This document shows, piece after piece, positions 36,355-45,075 of a stretch of DNA of 64,000 bases. Below the pieces are notes generated by a model, which did not search any database, was not told where the DNA came from, and was given only the letters and a program-made list of their open reading frames with translations. Numbering within the stretch: position 1 is the first letter of the stretch; each line of letters starts with the position of its first letter. The DNA is from an uncultured Clostridia bacterium (GTDB lineage Bacteria > Bacillota > Clostridia > Peptostreptococcales > Anaerovoracaceae): contig CAKQMV010000005.1 of the NCBI GenBank assembly GCA_934255135.1, positions 78,176 to 142,175 on the forward strand, given 5' to 3'. Made by a program: the position numbers and the translations under genes.

Positions 36355-36422
36355 CTGGAATAACCAGTGTTCCTCAGGAAGATGTTGGGTGTGCCGAACC
36401 GGATATCTTGGGAGGAATTAAT

Positions 36423-38396
36423 ATGAATAGAAAGAGGATGCGATTTATACGTGTGGCTTCAATTGCAATGGTTTTGGCTGTGGTCGGAGGTTCTTTTGTG
36501 TTTGGAGCCACAAAAGTTAAAAACAGTGGAGATATTTGGGCAAAAACGGGGAGTCACAGTGTTAGATTCACTGAATTTTCAGTAAATGGAAGGGCTGCGT
36601 TCTGTGTTGAACGAGGTAAAAAAAGTCCTTCAACAGGCGCTATTGTAACGCCGCAGGTTTATAAGAAAGATGATCTTGACAAGTACTTATATTATGGATA
36701 TCAGGGACCTGAACAATGGAAGGGATTTAAGAGCAATAAGGAAGCTCGTTTGTGCACTTCTGCACTGGTAGGATATGAACATTACAGCGATGGTTCCTTT
36801 AACTGGATGCCTGGATATAAGGCTTTTAAGAGTTACATCGTTGGTAAGAGCAAACCATCAGTAAAGCTTGCATTTGATAAAACTTCAGTTAAGACTGGCG
36901 GGGACAGTGAAAATGGAAGGCTTGTTACTGAAATTATAACAGTTACAGGTTCTGAAAAGGGTTCGCTTAGAATGCCGATACCCAAAGGAATGATTTATCA
37001 TAATGCGGATACCGGCAAGACACAGTCGAGCGGAGATGTTACCTTAAAAAAAGGAAGCAGATTCTATTTTGAAGCAACTGATGAGATTGATACAAATAAG
37101 CTGTACGAGGTAAAGGCATATAACAAGAAGCTTGAGGTTACAAGATTTGTAACAAAGAGTACTTCTATTCAGGATCTTGTGCAGATGAATATAGTTGAAG
37201 ATAAAACAAATCTTCTTAAACTGACAATAAATTGGAATGATCGTGTAGGCCTTAAAATCATTAAGAAGGATGAGGATGGTAATCCGGTGCCTGGCTGCAA
37301 ATTTGCAGTTGTAAGACTTGCAGAGGATGGCTACCTTGTAAATGGTGATGACCCTACACGCGAGAATATAATGAAGGATAAAGACAAGCTTGATATCGTC
37401 ACTGTAGATGAAAATGGTATTTATAGTGATGCTTCAAAGCTAAGACTTAATCAGATTTATGCAGTATGTGAAACAGAGTCTGCAGAAGGATATATGCTTT
37501 CAGATAAAGTATCAATCATAGAAGTTGATGGAAAGAAAGCGGTAGAAGAGATTGAGTTTATAAACAAGAAGCAGAGTGCCAGGCTTGTCATTCTCAAAAA
37601 AGGTGAAAAGTATGTTTTCAAAGATAACAAAATAGTAAAGGAAGAAACTGTTCTCGAAGGTGCAAAGTTTGAGATCAGAAGGGGCGATAAGCTTGTAGAA
37701 ACACTTGTGACAGACGTCAATGGTAAGGCTGAAAGCGGAAGGCTCGATTTAGGTCAATATGAGGTCAAAGAGGTAGAAGCTCCTTCGGGATACATTCTCG
37801 ATTCTACTCCGAAGCAGGTAAACCTTAAAGTAGATAAGAATAAGGCTCATCTCGATTACAACTTGTCATTTCTTAATAAGTCTGAGGAAACAGAGCTTAA
37901 GATCATGAAGATGGATAAGGAAACAGAGGAAAAGCTTGAAGGGGCAGTATTCACACTTGAGGACAATGATGGAAATAAGCTTGAAACCACAACTGACAAA
38001 GATGGCTGTGCTGTAATTAAGAATATTCCAGAAGGTGAATATAATGTTAAGGAAACCGCACCGCCTGAAGGGTATAAGAATGATGCAGAGGATCAGACTG
38101 TGAAAATTGGGGGAGAGTCTCCTGGCAAGAAAGAGAATGTAAAGATATGCTCTTTTTATAATACCAGAAAGAAGGATGCTCCCGTTCAATCTAAGCCGAA
38201 GCCTCAAACTCCTGATAAAGGAACCCCTGACGATAAAGTGGATGCACCGCAAGACAAAGCAGAGACTATAACTGCAGATGATAATATTCCCCAGACAGGA
38301 GATCACTCAAGAGGCGGTATGTATACAGTTTTTGCATTAATATCAGTAGCAGGTGCTGCTTTATTGACCGCTTTTAGAAGGTATGATAAATTGTAA
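36423..38396 (+). CDS. Sortase-anchored surface protein with Cna-B/SpaA-type repeats
   Basis: A 657-residue cell-wall protein. The signal peptide spans about 1-30 (VASIAMVLAVVGGSFVFGA). Residues about 45-150 resemble a thioester-type adhesin domain (AAFCVERG, then ARLCTSALVGYEHY), but the Gln expected in the second motif is not evident. Three Cna-B-like domains follow (about 275-385, 395-495, 500-585; LEGAKFEIRRG, GQYEVKEVEAPSGYILD, LEGAVFTLEDN). A Pro/Lys/Asp linker leads to sorting signal NIPQTGDHSRG, a hydrophobic helix and the tail FRRYDKL. ATG 36423 has GGGAGGAATTA; 24 earlier codons in frame lack a site. No sortase gene is in view. Confidence 0.87.
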   Translation: MNRKRMRFIRVASIAMVLAVVGGSFVFGATKVKNSGDIWAKTGSHSVRFTEFSVNGRAAFCVERGKKSPSTGAIVTPQVYKKDDLDKYLYYGYQGPEQWKGFKSNKEARLCTSALVGYEHYSDGSFNWMPGYKAFKSYIVGKSKPSVKLAFDKTSVKTGGDSENGRLVTEIITVTGSEKGSLRMPIPKGMIYHNADTGKTQSSGDVTLKKGSRFYFEATDEIDTNKLYEVKAYNKKLEVTRFVTKSTSIQDLVQMNIVEDKTNLLKLTINWNDRVGLKIIKKDEDGNPVPGCKFAVVRLAEDGYLVNGDDPTRENIMKDKDKLDIVTVDENGIYSDASKLRLNQIYAVCETESAEGYMLSDKVSIIEVDGKKAVEEIEFINKKQSARLVILKKGEKYVFKDNKIVKEETVLEGAKFEIRRGDKLVETLVTDVNGKAESGRLDLGQYEVKEVEAPSGYILDSTPKQVNLKVDKNKAHLDYNLSFLNKSEETELKIMKMDKETEEKLEGAVFTLEDNDGNKLETTTDKDGCAVIKNIPEGEYNVKETAPPEGYKNDAEDQTVKIGGESPGKKENVKICSFYNTRKKDAPVQSKPKPQTPDKGTPDDKVDAPQDKAETITADDNIPQTGDHSRGGMYTVFALISVAGAALLTAFRRYDKL

Positions 38397-38399
38397 GCT

Positions 38400-39752
38400 A
38401 TGAGAATAGCATTTCACACATTAGGATGTAAAGTAAATCAATATGAAACAGAGGCTATGAAGGAAGCATTTGTCTTAAGAGACGCAGAGATTGTTTCCGA
38501 GGAAGAGCCTGCTGATGTTTATGTAGTCAATACATGCACGGTTACAAATATTGCAGATCGCAAGTCCAGACAGTATATCAGGAGGATGAAGAAATTAAGT
38601 CCGGATGCTCTGATGGTCGTTACTGGTTGCTACGCACAGGTTGCTGCTGATGAGGTCGCTTCTATCGAAGAGGTTGATCTTGTCATAGGTAACGGACTTA
38701 AGAGTGGAATATGCGATGCAGTATTTAAGGCAGTGGCTGATAATCATGTTTCATGTGCGAAGAATGTACTAGAGCGTTCTTGTCTTGTAGAGTATGAAGA
38801 CATGGGACTTGTTGAGTCGAGCGAGAGCGGGCTAACTAGAGCATATGTTAAGATTCAGGAGGGCTGCGATAGATTCTGTTCCTACTGCATGATTCCTTTT
38901 GCCCGCGGAACAGTAAGAAGCCGCTCGGTCGAGGATGTAGTTCTAGAGGCGAGAACTCTTATAGATAAAGGATTTCGAGAGATTGTTCTAACAGGAATAA
39001 ACACTGCTCTTTACGGCACAGAAGAAGGGTTCTGCTATGAGCGTATAGATGGAGAAGATGGATTCTCTCCAATGGAGGTGATTCTGTCGAGAATAAATGC
39101 AATAGATGGCGATTTCAGAATGAGACTAAGCTCGCTTGAGCCGACTGTTGTCGACAAGGAACATGTCGAGAAGATAATCAGATTTGATAAACTATGCCAT
39201 CATCTGCATCTGTCCGTGCAGAGTGGCAGTACGAGCGTCATCAGCAGAATGAACAGGCATTATACTCGCGAGGAATATCTGGAGATAGTTAAGGCAATCA
39301 GAGCGTTCAATCCGCTTTATGGACTGACAACAGATATAATAGTTGGTTTTCCTGGTGAGACAGAAGAAGAATTCGAAGACAGCGTAAGCATTGTCAGAGA
39401 AGCGTGCTTCGAGAAGGTTCATGCGTTCAGATACTCAAGAAGAAAGGGTACTAGAGCAGACGCGATGAAGGATCAGATTCCAGGAATCGTGAAGTCAGAT
39501 CGAATTGAGAGACTGATGAATGTCGCTGATGAGGTGAGTCATGAATTCGAAAGAATGAATTTTGAGACTGTACACAAGGTTCTTTCGGAAGAACGAGTGG
39601 GCGATTTCGTAACCGGCTACACTGATAATTACATAAAGGTGTATATAGAAGACAGAAATCATGAGCTTAAAACAGGAGAATTCTGCTATACTAAACTCAC
39701 AGGGTTCTGTAATGACGGCTGCACTGCTGTTGTAGTCGAGAAAGGAAGGTAA
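38400..39752 (+). CDS. mtaB: tRNA t6A37 methylthiotransferase MtaB
   Basis: A 450-residue radical-SAM enzyme converting t6A37 to ms2t6A37 in tRNAs reading ANN codons. The N-terminal UPF0004 domain binds one cluster (FHTLGCKVNQYETEAM, VVNTCTVTN, VVTGCYAQ). The radical-SAM motif C-x3-C-x2-C is in CDRFCSYCMIPFARG, and a TRAM domain ends the protein. The gene starts 3 bases after the surface protein stop and lacks a good Shine-Dalgarno (nearest AGAAGGT is about 16 bases away), so it may depend on translational coupling. Confidence 0.94.
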   Translation: MRIAFHTLGCKVNQYETEAMKEAFVLRDAEIVSEEEPADVYVVNTCTVTNIADRKSRQYIRRMKKLSPDALMVVTGCYAQVAADEVASIEEVDLVIGNGLKSGICDAVFKAVADNHVSCAKNVLERSCLVEYEDMGLVESSESGLTRAYVKIQEGCDRFCSYCMIPFARGTVRSRSVEDVVLEARTLIDKGFREIVLTGINTALYGTEEGFCYERIDGEDGFSPMEVILSRINAIDGDFRMRLSSLEPTVVDKEHVEKIIRFDKLCHHLHLSVQSGSTSVISRMNRHYTREEYLEIVKAIRAFNPLYGLTTDIIVGFPGETEEEFEDSVSIVREACFEKVHAFRYSRRKGTRADAMKDQIPGIVKSDRIERLMNVADEVSHEFERMNFETVHKVLSEERVGDFVTGYTDNYIKVYIEDRNHELKTGEFCYTKLTGFCNDGCTAVVVEKGR

Positions 39753-39756
39753 AGAG

Positions 39757-40098
39757 ATGACAGATTGTATATTCTGCAAGCTTGCTAACGGAGAGATTCC
39801 AACAGATATGGTTTATCAGGATGATCTAATTGCAGCTTTTAGAGATGCAGAGCCGCAGGCACCGGTACATATTCTGATGGTACCTAAGCAGCATGTTGCA
39901 TCTCTTGATGACCTAATAGATGATCACAAGGATCTAATGGGTCACATGATGCTCAAGATTAAGGAAATTGCCAAGCTTGAGGGTCTTGAGAATGGCTACA
40001 GAGCAGTTATTAACTGTGGAGAGGATGGCCAGCAGACAGTTAAGCATCTTCATATTCATATTCTCGGAAAGAGAAAGATGACATGGCCACCAGGCTAA
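39757..40098 (+). CDS. HIT-family (Hint-like) nucleotide hydrolase
   Basis: A 113-residue histidine-triad protein with CIFCKLANGEIPTDMVYQDD at the start and the triad HLHIHILG near the C-terminus. Hint proteins hydrolyse AMP-lysine-type phosphoramidates and dinucleotides. The first Cys pair (CIFC) with a later His may bind zinc. AAAGGAAGGTAAAG precedes the ATG, and it lies 4 bases after mtaB, so the two are co-transcribed. Confidence 0.94.
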   Translation: MTDCIFCKLANGEIPTDMVYQDDLIAAFRDAEPQAPVHILMVPKQHVASLDDLIDDHKDLMGHMMLKIKEIAKLEGLENGYRAVINCGEDGQQTVKHLHIHILGKRKMTWPPG

Positions 40099-40143
40099 AC
40101 GAAGAGCGGATTTTTAATCCTAATTATTAAGAGAAATACAGGG

Positions 40144-40176
40144 GCGGAGATACGGTGGTTGCACCGATATCGCCGC
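40144..40176 (+). terminator. Probable terminator after the HIT gene
   Basis: A long hairpin: GCGG/CCGC, GATA/TATC and CGGTG/CACCG with a GTTG loop, one mismatch and one bulged A. Only TTCTGTT follows, so termination may be partial. It lies just before the tRNA promoter. Confidence 0.55.
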
Positions 40177-40187
40177 TTCTGTTATCC

Positions 40188-40216
40188 TTGACATGCTGAG
40201 TGCCTTAAGGTAGAAT
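40188..40216 (+). promoter_or_regulatory. Promoter of the tRNA-Thr-tuf operon
   Basis: TTGACA (40188-40193), 17-bp spacer, TAGAAT (40211-40216). The predicted start is about 10 bases before the mature tRNA. No other promoter is evident before tuf copy 2. Confidence 0.85.
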
Positions 40217-40232
40217 TTCATCTATGATATGC

Positions 40233-40309
<77 letters not shown>

Positions 40310-40387
40310 GCGGAAACGCACCGGGATGTGGGGACGCCCTGAATCCCAAATTCTACAAAGTAACGTTATTTTATAGGAGGAAAAGAA

Positions 40388-41581
40388 ATGGCTAAGCAGA
40401 AGTACGAGAGAACCAAGCCACATATCAACATTGGTACAATCGGCCACGTTGACCACGGTAAGACAACTCTTACAGCAGCAATCACTAAGACTCTTCACGA
40501 GAGATATCAGCTCGGAGCTGACGTAGCTTTCGACGAGATCGATAAGGCACCAGAAGAGAAGGCAAGAGGAATCACAATCTCAACAGCACACGTTGAGTAT
40601 GAGACTCCAAACAGACACTACGCACACGTAGACTGCCCAGGACACGCTGACTATGTAAAGAACATGATCACTGGAGCAGCACAGATGGACGGAGCAATCC
40701 TCGTATGTGCAGCAACAGATGGACCAATGCCACAGACAAGAGAGCACATCCTGCTTTCAAGACAGGTAGGCGTACCATACATCATCGTATTCCTTAACAA
40801 GTGCGACATGGTAGACGACGAGGAGCTTCTTGACCTAGTAGAGATGGAAGTAAGAGAGCTTCTTGACGAGTATGAGTTCCCAGGAGATGACACACCAATC
40901 ATAAGAGGATCAGCACTCAAGGCACTTGAGGATCCACAGAGCGAGTGGGGAGACAAGATTCTCGAGCTCATGCAGGCAGTAGATGATTACATTCCAGAGC
41001 CAGAGAGAGCAAACGACCAGCCATTCCTCATGCCAGTAGAGGACGTATTCTCAATCACAGGAAGAGGTACAGTAGCTACAGGAAGAGTAGAGAGAGGAAT
41101 GCTTAAGGTAGGAGACGAGATCGAAATCGTAGGACTTACTGAAGAGAAGAGAAAGGTAGTCTGCACAGGAGTTGAGATGTTCAAGAAGACTCTTGACGAG
41201 GCAGAGACTGGAGACAACATCGGAGCACTTCTAAGAGGTGTACAGAGAACAGAGATCGAGAGAGGACAGGTACTTGCAAAGCCAGGTACAATCCACCCTC
41301 ACACAAAGTTCAAGGGTCAGGTATACGTACTTAAGAAGGAAGAGGGAGGAAGACACACTCCATTCTTCAACGGATACAGACCACAGTTCTACTTCAGAAC
41401 AACAGACGTAACAGGTGATCTACAGCTTCCAGAGGGAACTGAGATGTGCATGCCTGGAGATAACGTAGTAATGGAGATCGAGCTTATCACACCAATCGCT
41501 ATCGAAGAGGGACTAAGATTCGCTATCAGAGAGGGCGGAAGAACAGTAGGTTCAGGTGTAGTAACAGAGATCATCGAGTAA
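40388..41581 (+). CDS. tuf: Elongation factor Tu, copy 2
   Basis: The 397-residue product is identical to that of the copy at 29905, including GHVDHGKTTL and NKCD. It is transcribed behind tRNA-Thr(GGT) rather than behind fusA, so its supply follows a tRNA promoter. E. coli tufB is likewise preceded by a tRNA cluster ending in a threonine tRNA. TAGGAGGAAAAGAA precedes the ATG. Confidence 0.98.
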   Translation: MAKQKYERTKPHINIGTIGHVDHGKTTLTAAITKTLHERYQLGADVAFDEIDKAPEEKARGITISTAHVEYETPNRHYAHVDCPGHADYVKNMITGAAQMDGAILVCAATDGPMPQTREHILLSRQVGVPYIIVFLNKCDMVDDEELLDLVEMEVRELLDEYEFPGDDTPIIRGSALKALEDPQSEWGDKILELMQAVDDYIPEPERANDQPFLMPVEDVFSITGRGTVATGRVERGMLKVGDEIEIVGLTEEKRKVVCTGVEMFKKTLDEAETGDNIGALLRGVQRTEIERGQVLAKPGTIHPHTKFKGQVYVLKKEEGGRHTPFFNGYRPQFYFRTTDVTGDLQLPEGTEMCMPGDNVVMEIELITPIAIEEGLRFAIREGGRTVGSGVVTEIIE

Positions 41582-41615
41582 TAATAGATTAGTCGAGACT
41601 ACATACGCACAATGA

Positions 41616-41644
41616 AGGAGCATCGCGTAAGCGATGCTCCTTTT
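41616..41644 (+). terminator. Terminator after tuf copy 2
   Basis: AGGAGCATCGC / GCGATGCTCCT with a GTAA loop and TTTT; same hairpin as after copy 1. Confidence 0.92.
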
Positions 41645-41691
41645 ATGATGTTCAGAATTAATGGCATTTCTTGTGTTTATTGTGATACCGA

Positions 41692-41721
41692 TTGCAAGTT
41701 TGAAGTGATATGAACTATAAT
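41692..41721 (+). promoter_or_regulatory. Promoter of the thioredoxin gene
   Basis: TTGCAA (41692-41697), 18-bp spacer, TATAAT (41716-41721), about 60 bp before the start codon. Confidence 0.6.
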
Positions 41722-41779
41722 CGTTTTGTACGGAGATGCGCATGGCGTTTGTATTAATAAAGAATATGTGAGGTGACAT

Positions 41780-42091
41780 ATGGAAATAGTAAAGGTAACT
41801 AAGGATACTTATGATGATATCGTTATGAATTCAGGCAAGACTGTTGTAGTTGATTTCTATGCTGACTGGTGTGGACCATGCAAGCTTCAGGCGCCTATCG
41901 TTGATGAGCTGGCTGCAGAGATGCCAGATGTTCAGTTCTGCAAGATTAACATTGATGAAGAGATGCTTCTTGCTGTAAAGAATCAGGTTGCAAGCATTCC
42001 TACAATTATGGTTGTTAAGAATGGCGAGATTACTTACAGACAGCCAGGTCTTCTTCAGAAGGGTGAGCTCGCTGCACTTATTAACGGCTAA
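41780..42091 (+). CDS. trxA: Thioredoxin
   Basis: A 103-residue disulfide reductase with active site WCGPCK and cis-proline in SIPTIMVVK. Full-length single thioredoxin fold, cytosolic. GTGAGGTGACAT precedes the ATG. No thioredoxin reductase gene is adjacent. The cyclodeaminase-like gene follows after 51 bases without a terminator. Confidence 0.95.
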   Translation: MEIVKVTKDTYDDIVMNSGKTVVVDFYADWCGPCKLQAPIVDELAAEMPDVQFCKINIDEEMLLAVKNQVASIPTIMVVKNGEITYRQPGLLQKGELAALING

Positions 42092-42142
42092 TCGCGAATG
42101 ACGAATATACGCGAAGAATTGTATTATTAGGAGGTTTATACA

Positions 42143-43123
42143 GTGATTCTGCTTAACAAAGAGGATATCAAGAAGGTATTCACAATGAAGGATGCTATCG
42201 AGGCTAACAAGGAGTGTTACGCGCTCGATGCCCAGGATAAGTTTGTTGTTCCACTAAGACCTGTAATTCCTGCAGAGAAGGGCAACTTTATCTTCATGCC
42301 ATCATACAGCAGCGATATGAACGCTGCAGCATGCAAGATAGTTAATATATTCCCTGGAAACAGCAGCCTTGGACTTCCTGGTTCTATCGGACAGGTTATG
42401 CTTTTTGACGGGAATACGGGTGAGGCAAAGGCTCTTTTGGACGGAACATATGTGACAGCGCTAAGAACAGCAGCGGCATCAGGAGCAGCTTTCGAGCTGT
42501 GGGGCCGTGAGGATGCTAAGATCGGTGCAATGATTGGCACAGGAAGTCAGGCTATGTGCCAGCTTGAGGCGATGCTTACTGCAAGAAAGCTTGATGAGGT
42601 TAGAGTTGCAGCAAGAAACTTTGAGAAGACTAAGGCGTTTGTTGAGAATGCAAGTAAGGAATTTGCAGACTTTGGCACTAAGATTGTCGCCTGCGAGGAT
42701 ACTAACGAGGCAGTAAACGGAGCTGATCTTGTGATTCTCGTTACAGTTTCACATGAGCCTGTATGCAGTGCAGAGTACTTCAAGCCGGGCTGCGTGATCA
42801 GTGCTGTTGGTGCTTATCAGTATGAGATGCAGGAGCTTGACCCTGCTGTATTCGACAAGTGCGGAAAGATTTATTTTGACAATATGGAAGCTGTTCTTTC
42901 TGAGTCTGGAGATATTCTTAAGCCACTCGATGCAGGAACACTTACTAAGGATCAGTTCACAGGTGATATTGGTGATTGCATTCTTGGTAATATTTCTGGA
43001 AGAGAGTCAGAAGACGAGATTATCGTATACGAGAATGTAGGTTTTGGCGCACTTGACCTTGTTGCTGCTGCAAAGATTGCGGATAAGGCTATTGAGGCTG
43101 GCGTTGGAATTGAATGGAATTAA
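42143..43123 (+). CDS. Ornithine cyclodeaminase/mu-crystallin family dehydrogenase
   Basis: A 326-residue NAD(P)-dependent enzyme. The dinucleotide-binding loop is IGAMIGTGSQAMCQLEAM (about 130-147), the substrate half includes YVTALRTAAASGAA, and DLVILVTVSHEPV follows the second Rossmann strand. Members include ornithine cyclodeaminase, alanine dehydrogenase and ketimine reductases; which applies here is open. The start is GTG 42143 with AGGAGG at 42129-42134. A small tautomerase gene follows 63 bases later. Confidence 0.87.
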   Translation: MILLNKEDIKKVFTMKDAIEANKECYALDAQDKFVVPLRPVIPAEKGNFIFMPSYSSDMNAAACKIVNIFPGNSSLGLPGSIGQVMLFDGNTGEAKALLDGTYVTALRTAAASGAAFELWGREDAKIGAMIGTGSQAMCQLEAMLTARKLDEVRVAARNFEKTKAFVENASKEFADFGTKIVACEDTNEAVNGADLVILVTVSHEPVCSAEYFKPGCVISAVGAYQYEMQELDPAVFDKCGKIYFDNMEAVLSESGDILKPLDAGTLTKDQFTGDIGDCILGNISGRESEDEIIVYENVGFGALDLVAAAKIADKAIEAGVGIEWN

Positions 43124-43186
43124 GTATTGAATATCAGATATCATTAGATATTATCAAAGATTATTATTTTAAGGGAGGTAAATAGT

Positions 43187-43408
43187 ATGCCACATATCAA
43201 CATTAAGATGTACCCTGGTAAGCCTGAGGAAGCTAAGCAGTCGCTTGCTGACAAGATTATGGTTCTTGCTCAGGAGGAGCTTGGATGCCCAATGGAAGCA
43301 CTTTCAGTATCAGTTCAGGAGGTTGCTCCTGAGAACTGGAACGAGGCTGTTGCTGACGTGATCCCAGGAGATGCTGTAGTAGCAGGCGAGATGTGGAGGG
43401 TAAAGTAA
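43187..43408 (+). CDS. 4-oxalocrotonate tautomerase-like small enzyme
   Basis: A 73-residue protein starting MPHINIKMYPG; after Met removal Pro1 would be the catalytic base of the tautomerase superfamily. The length and beta-alpha-beta pattern (helix with KQSLADKIMVLAQ, then ALSVSVQEV) fit the 4-OT group. GGGAGGTAAATAGT precedes the ATG. The true substrate is unknown; the neighbouring cyclodeaminase-like gene may act on a related keto or imino acid. Confidence 0.85.
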   Translation: MPHINIKMYPGKPEEAKQSLADKIMVLAQEELGCPMEALSVSVQEVAPENWNEAVADVIPGDAVVAGEMWRVK

Positions 43409-43480
43409 GCAGCTTGCTTGCAAGAGCATTGTATATTCAACCAAATATTGTAAAGAATATGTAATTTTAAACAAATATTC

Positions 43481-43509
43481 TTGACGGTGCATATATGCAA
43501 GTATATAAT
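43481..43509 (+). promoter_or_regulatory. Near-consensus promoter without a downstream protein gene
   Basis: TTGACG (43481-43486), 17-bp spacer, TATAAT (43504-43509). It is one of the best promoters in the window, yet no plus-strand coding sequence follows before the terminator at 43595-43624. Confidence 0.78.
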
Positions 43510-43515
43510 TTGTTC

Positions 43516-43624
43516 ATGCAGCAAGAGGGTTGATTATACATAATTGCTTTAGAATGTCAGACTGGGGAATCTGATATTCGGAATTCACCACAGTAAACGG
43601 ATGGCTTTAGGGTCATCCGTTTTT
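43516..43624 (+). ncRNA. Candidate small RNA of about 110 nt
   Basis: A transcript from the promoter at 43481-43509 would start near 43516 and end at a terminator stem AAACGGATG / CATCCGTTT (43595-43622) with a short U-run. Between them lies a 10-bp hairpin GAATGTCAGA / TCTGATATTC (one G-U pair) with loop CTGGGGAA (43552-43579). The only ORFs are five to six codons with no proper ribosome-binding site. It does not resemble SRP RNA, tmRNA, RNase P, or a riboswitch I know. The rest of the 329-bp gap (43409-43737) holds only the terminator below. Confidence 0.6.
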
Positions 43625-43673
43625 ACTTTGTGCAGAAATATGTGTGATGCACCGCTAATTGATGAATAATGCC

Positions 43674-43709
43674 AAAACAGCCGGAATCATATTCGATTCC
43701 GGCTGTTTT
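43674..43709. terminator. Bidirectional terminator downstream of the kinase gene
   Basis: A perfect 15-bp inverted repeat, AAAACAGCCGGAATC / GATTCCGGCTGTTTT, with loop ATATTC. The A/T ends supply a U-run in either direction, so it ends the minus-strand kinase transcript and any plus-strand readthrough. Confidence 0.92.
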
Positions 43710-43737
43710 ACGTATGATGTGTAAGGAAAGCATCCCG

Positions 43738-45063
43738 TTAGTTCGATGGTTTCCTCGCAAGTGGCAGTTTTATTCTGAATGTTGTTACATTGTCCTTAGA
43801 TGCGGCTGTAACTTCGTAGTTATTCTTCTCGGCGATTGACTTTACGATTGACAGCCCAAGCCCAAAGTTATTATTGCCAGAGGATTTCTCGTCACGAGAT
43901 TTGTAGAATCTGTCAAATATGTAAGGCATGTCTTCGGCTGAGATAGTTGAGCCTGTATTAGACACTTCCACATATGCGATGGACGATTTTGTGTTCATAA
44001 AACGGTGGAAACCCTGCTTGGTATTAATAGCTACCAATCCTCCTGCGTTGGCGTGACTGATTGCGTTATCAACAAGAATAGTAATCATCTTCTTGAAATC
44101 ATCTTTCTGACCATAAACGTAAAACGGATCAATCTTGTCGGAATCAAGCATTACATTCTTCTCGAATGCTGTACTGTCAAATGGCAGGACGGCTTCGAGA
44201 ATAGCTTCTGATATATCAAATGATTCACCCTTACGCGCTGCATCAGACTTCGCATCTGCACTGTAGTCGAGCCTGCACAGATTGAGGAGCTGATTGATCA
44301 GACTGTTCATCTCCATGCCTTCTTCTTTGATGTAGCTCATCCACTTGTTGCTTCCATACTCCTTCTCAAGAACAGCAATGTTTGAATTGAAGACTGAGAT
44401 CGGAGTCTTCAGCTCATGGCTTGCGTCGGCAATGAATCTATTCTGCTTCTCAAGAGCTTCTTCTACAGGCTTCGCAATAATCTTCGAAAGGAAAAGACCA
44501 ACGAAATACATCGGTACTGCTGCAAGAATCAGACCAAGAATTGAAATGAGAATAGTCTGTATTATCTCTGTTCTCCAGCCTTCGGTATTGAGTAGCAATA
44601 TATACTTAAAATCCTTCTTGATTACCGTTGTATATAGCACCGATTCAATACGGCCGGGTTCTGTATCCTTGGAATCTGATTTCATTACTTTGTTAATCTC
44701 AGACTTGTGGTCAGAAAACAGGTCTTCATCTCCACAGAACTGTAGAGTGTTCCCAGACAAGTCAGTCTTAATGACAGTAAGATCAGATGAAATAATTGCA
44801 TAAATCGGACAAGTCACCTTGGTGTGCCCTAAGCTCTTGTTCTCAACAGCATCAAGGAGCTCAGTCTCAGGAATCTTAAGATAATTGTCGATCTCATCTG
44901 AATATGTATCTACACATTCGGCACAGTATTTAATTACATCAACAGAATCATTAATATTGTTGACGGTTACATATATGTTGTGACCTAGAAGAATCAGGAA
45001 TAGAACCATCAGAGTTGTCATCTCGACAAGTATAATGATTCGTTTCTTAAGCTGTGTAATCAT
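43738..45063 (-). CDS. Membrane sensor histidine kinase, possible dlt regulator
   Basis: A 441-residue kinase with transmembrane helices near 10-32 and 170-193 around an extracytoplasmic domain of about 135 residues, no obvious HAMP, HisKA with phospho-acceptor His216 in DASHELKTPI, and a HATPase domain (VDNAISHA, NNFGLGLSIV). It follows its regulator by 12 bases. The pair is divergent from dltA, as DltRS is linked to dlt in some streptococci, so cell-envelope sensing is a reasonable inference. Confidence 0.9.
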   Translation of the reverse strand: MITQLKKRIIILVEMTTLMVLFLILLGHNIYVTVNNINDSVDVIKYCAECVDTYSDEIDNYLKIPETELLDAVENKSLGHTKVTCPIYAIISSDLTVIKTDLSGNTLQFCGDEDLFSDHKSEINKVMKSDSKDTEPGRIESVLYTTVIKKDFKYILLLNTEGWRTEIIQTILISILGLILAAVPMYFVGLFLSKIIAKPVEEALEKQNRFIADASHELKTPISVFNSNIAVLEKEYGSNKWMSYIKEEGMEMNSLINQLLNLCRLDYSADAKSDAARKGESFDISEAILEAVLPFDSTAFEKNVMLDSDKIDPFYVYGQKDDFKKMITILVDNAISHANAGGLVAINTKQGFHRFMNTKSSIAYVEVSNTGSTISAEDMPYIFDRFYKSRDEKSSGNNNFGLGLSIVKSIAEKNNYEVTAASKDNVTTFRIKLPLARKPSN

Positions 45064-45075
45064 ATGGAATCCTCA

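Larger units (their letters stand above)
40376..41644 (+). repeat. Copy 2 of the duplicated tuf segment
   Basis: Matches 29893-31161 from the ribosome-binding site through the terminator, with the single difference A at 41615 against G at 31132. The flanking sequences are unrelated. Confidence 0.88.
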
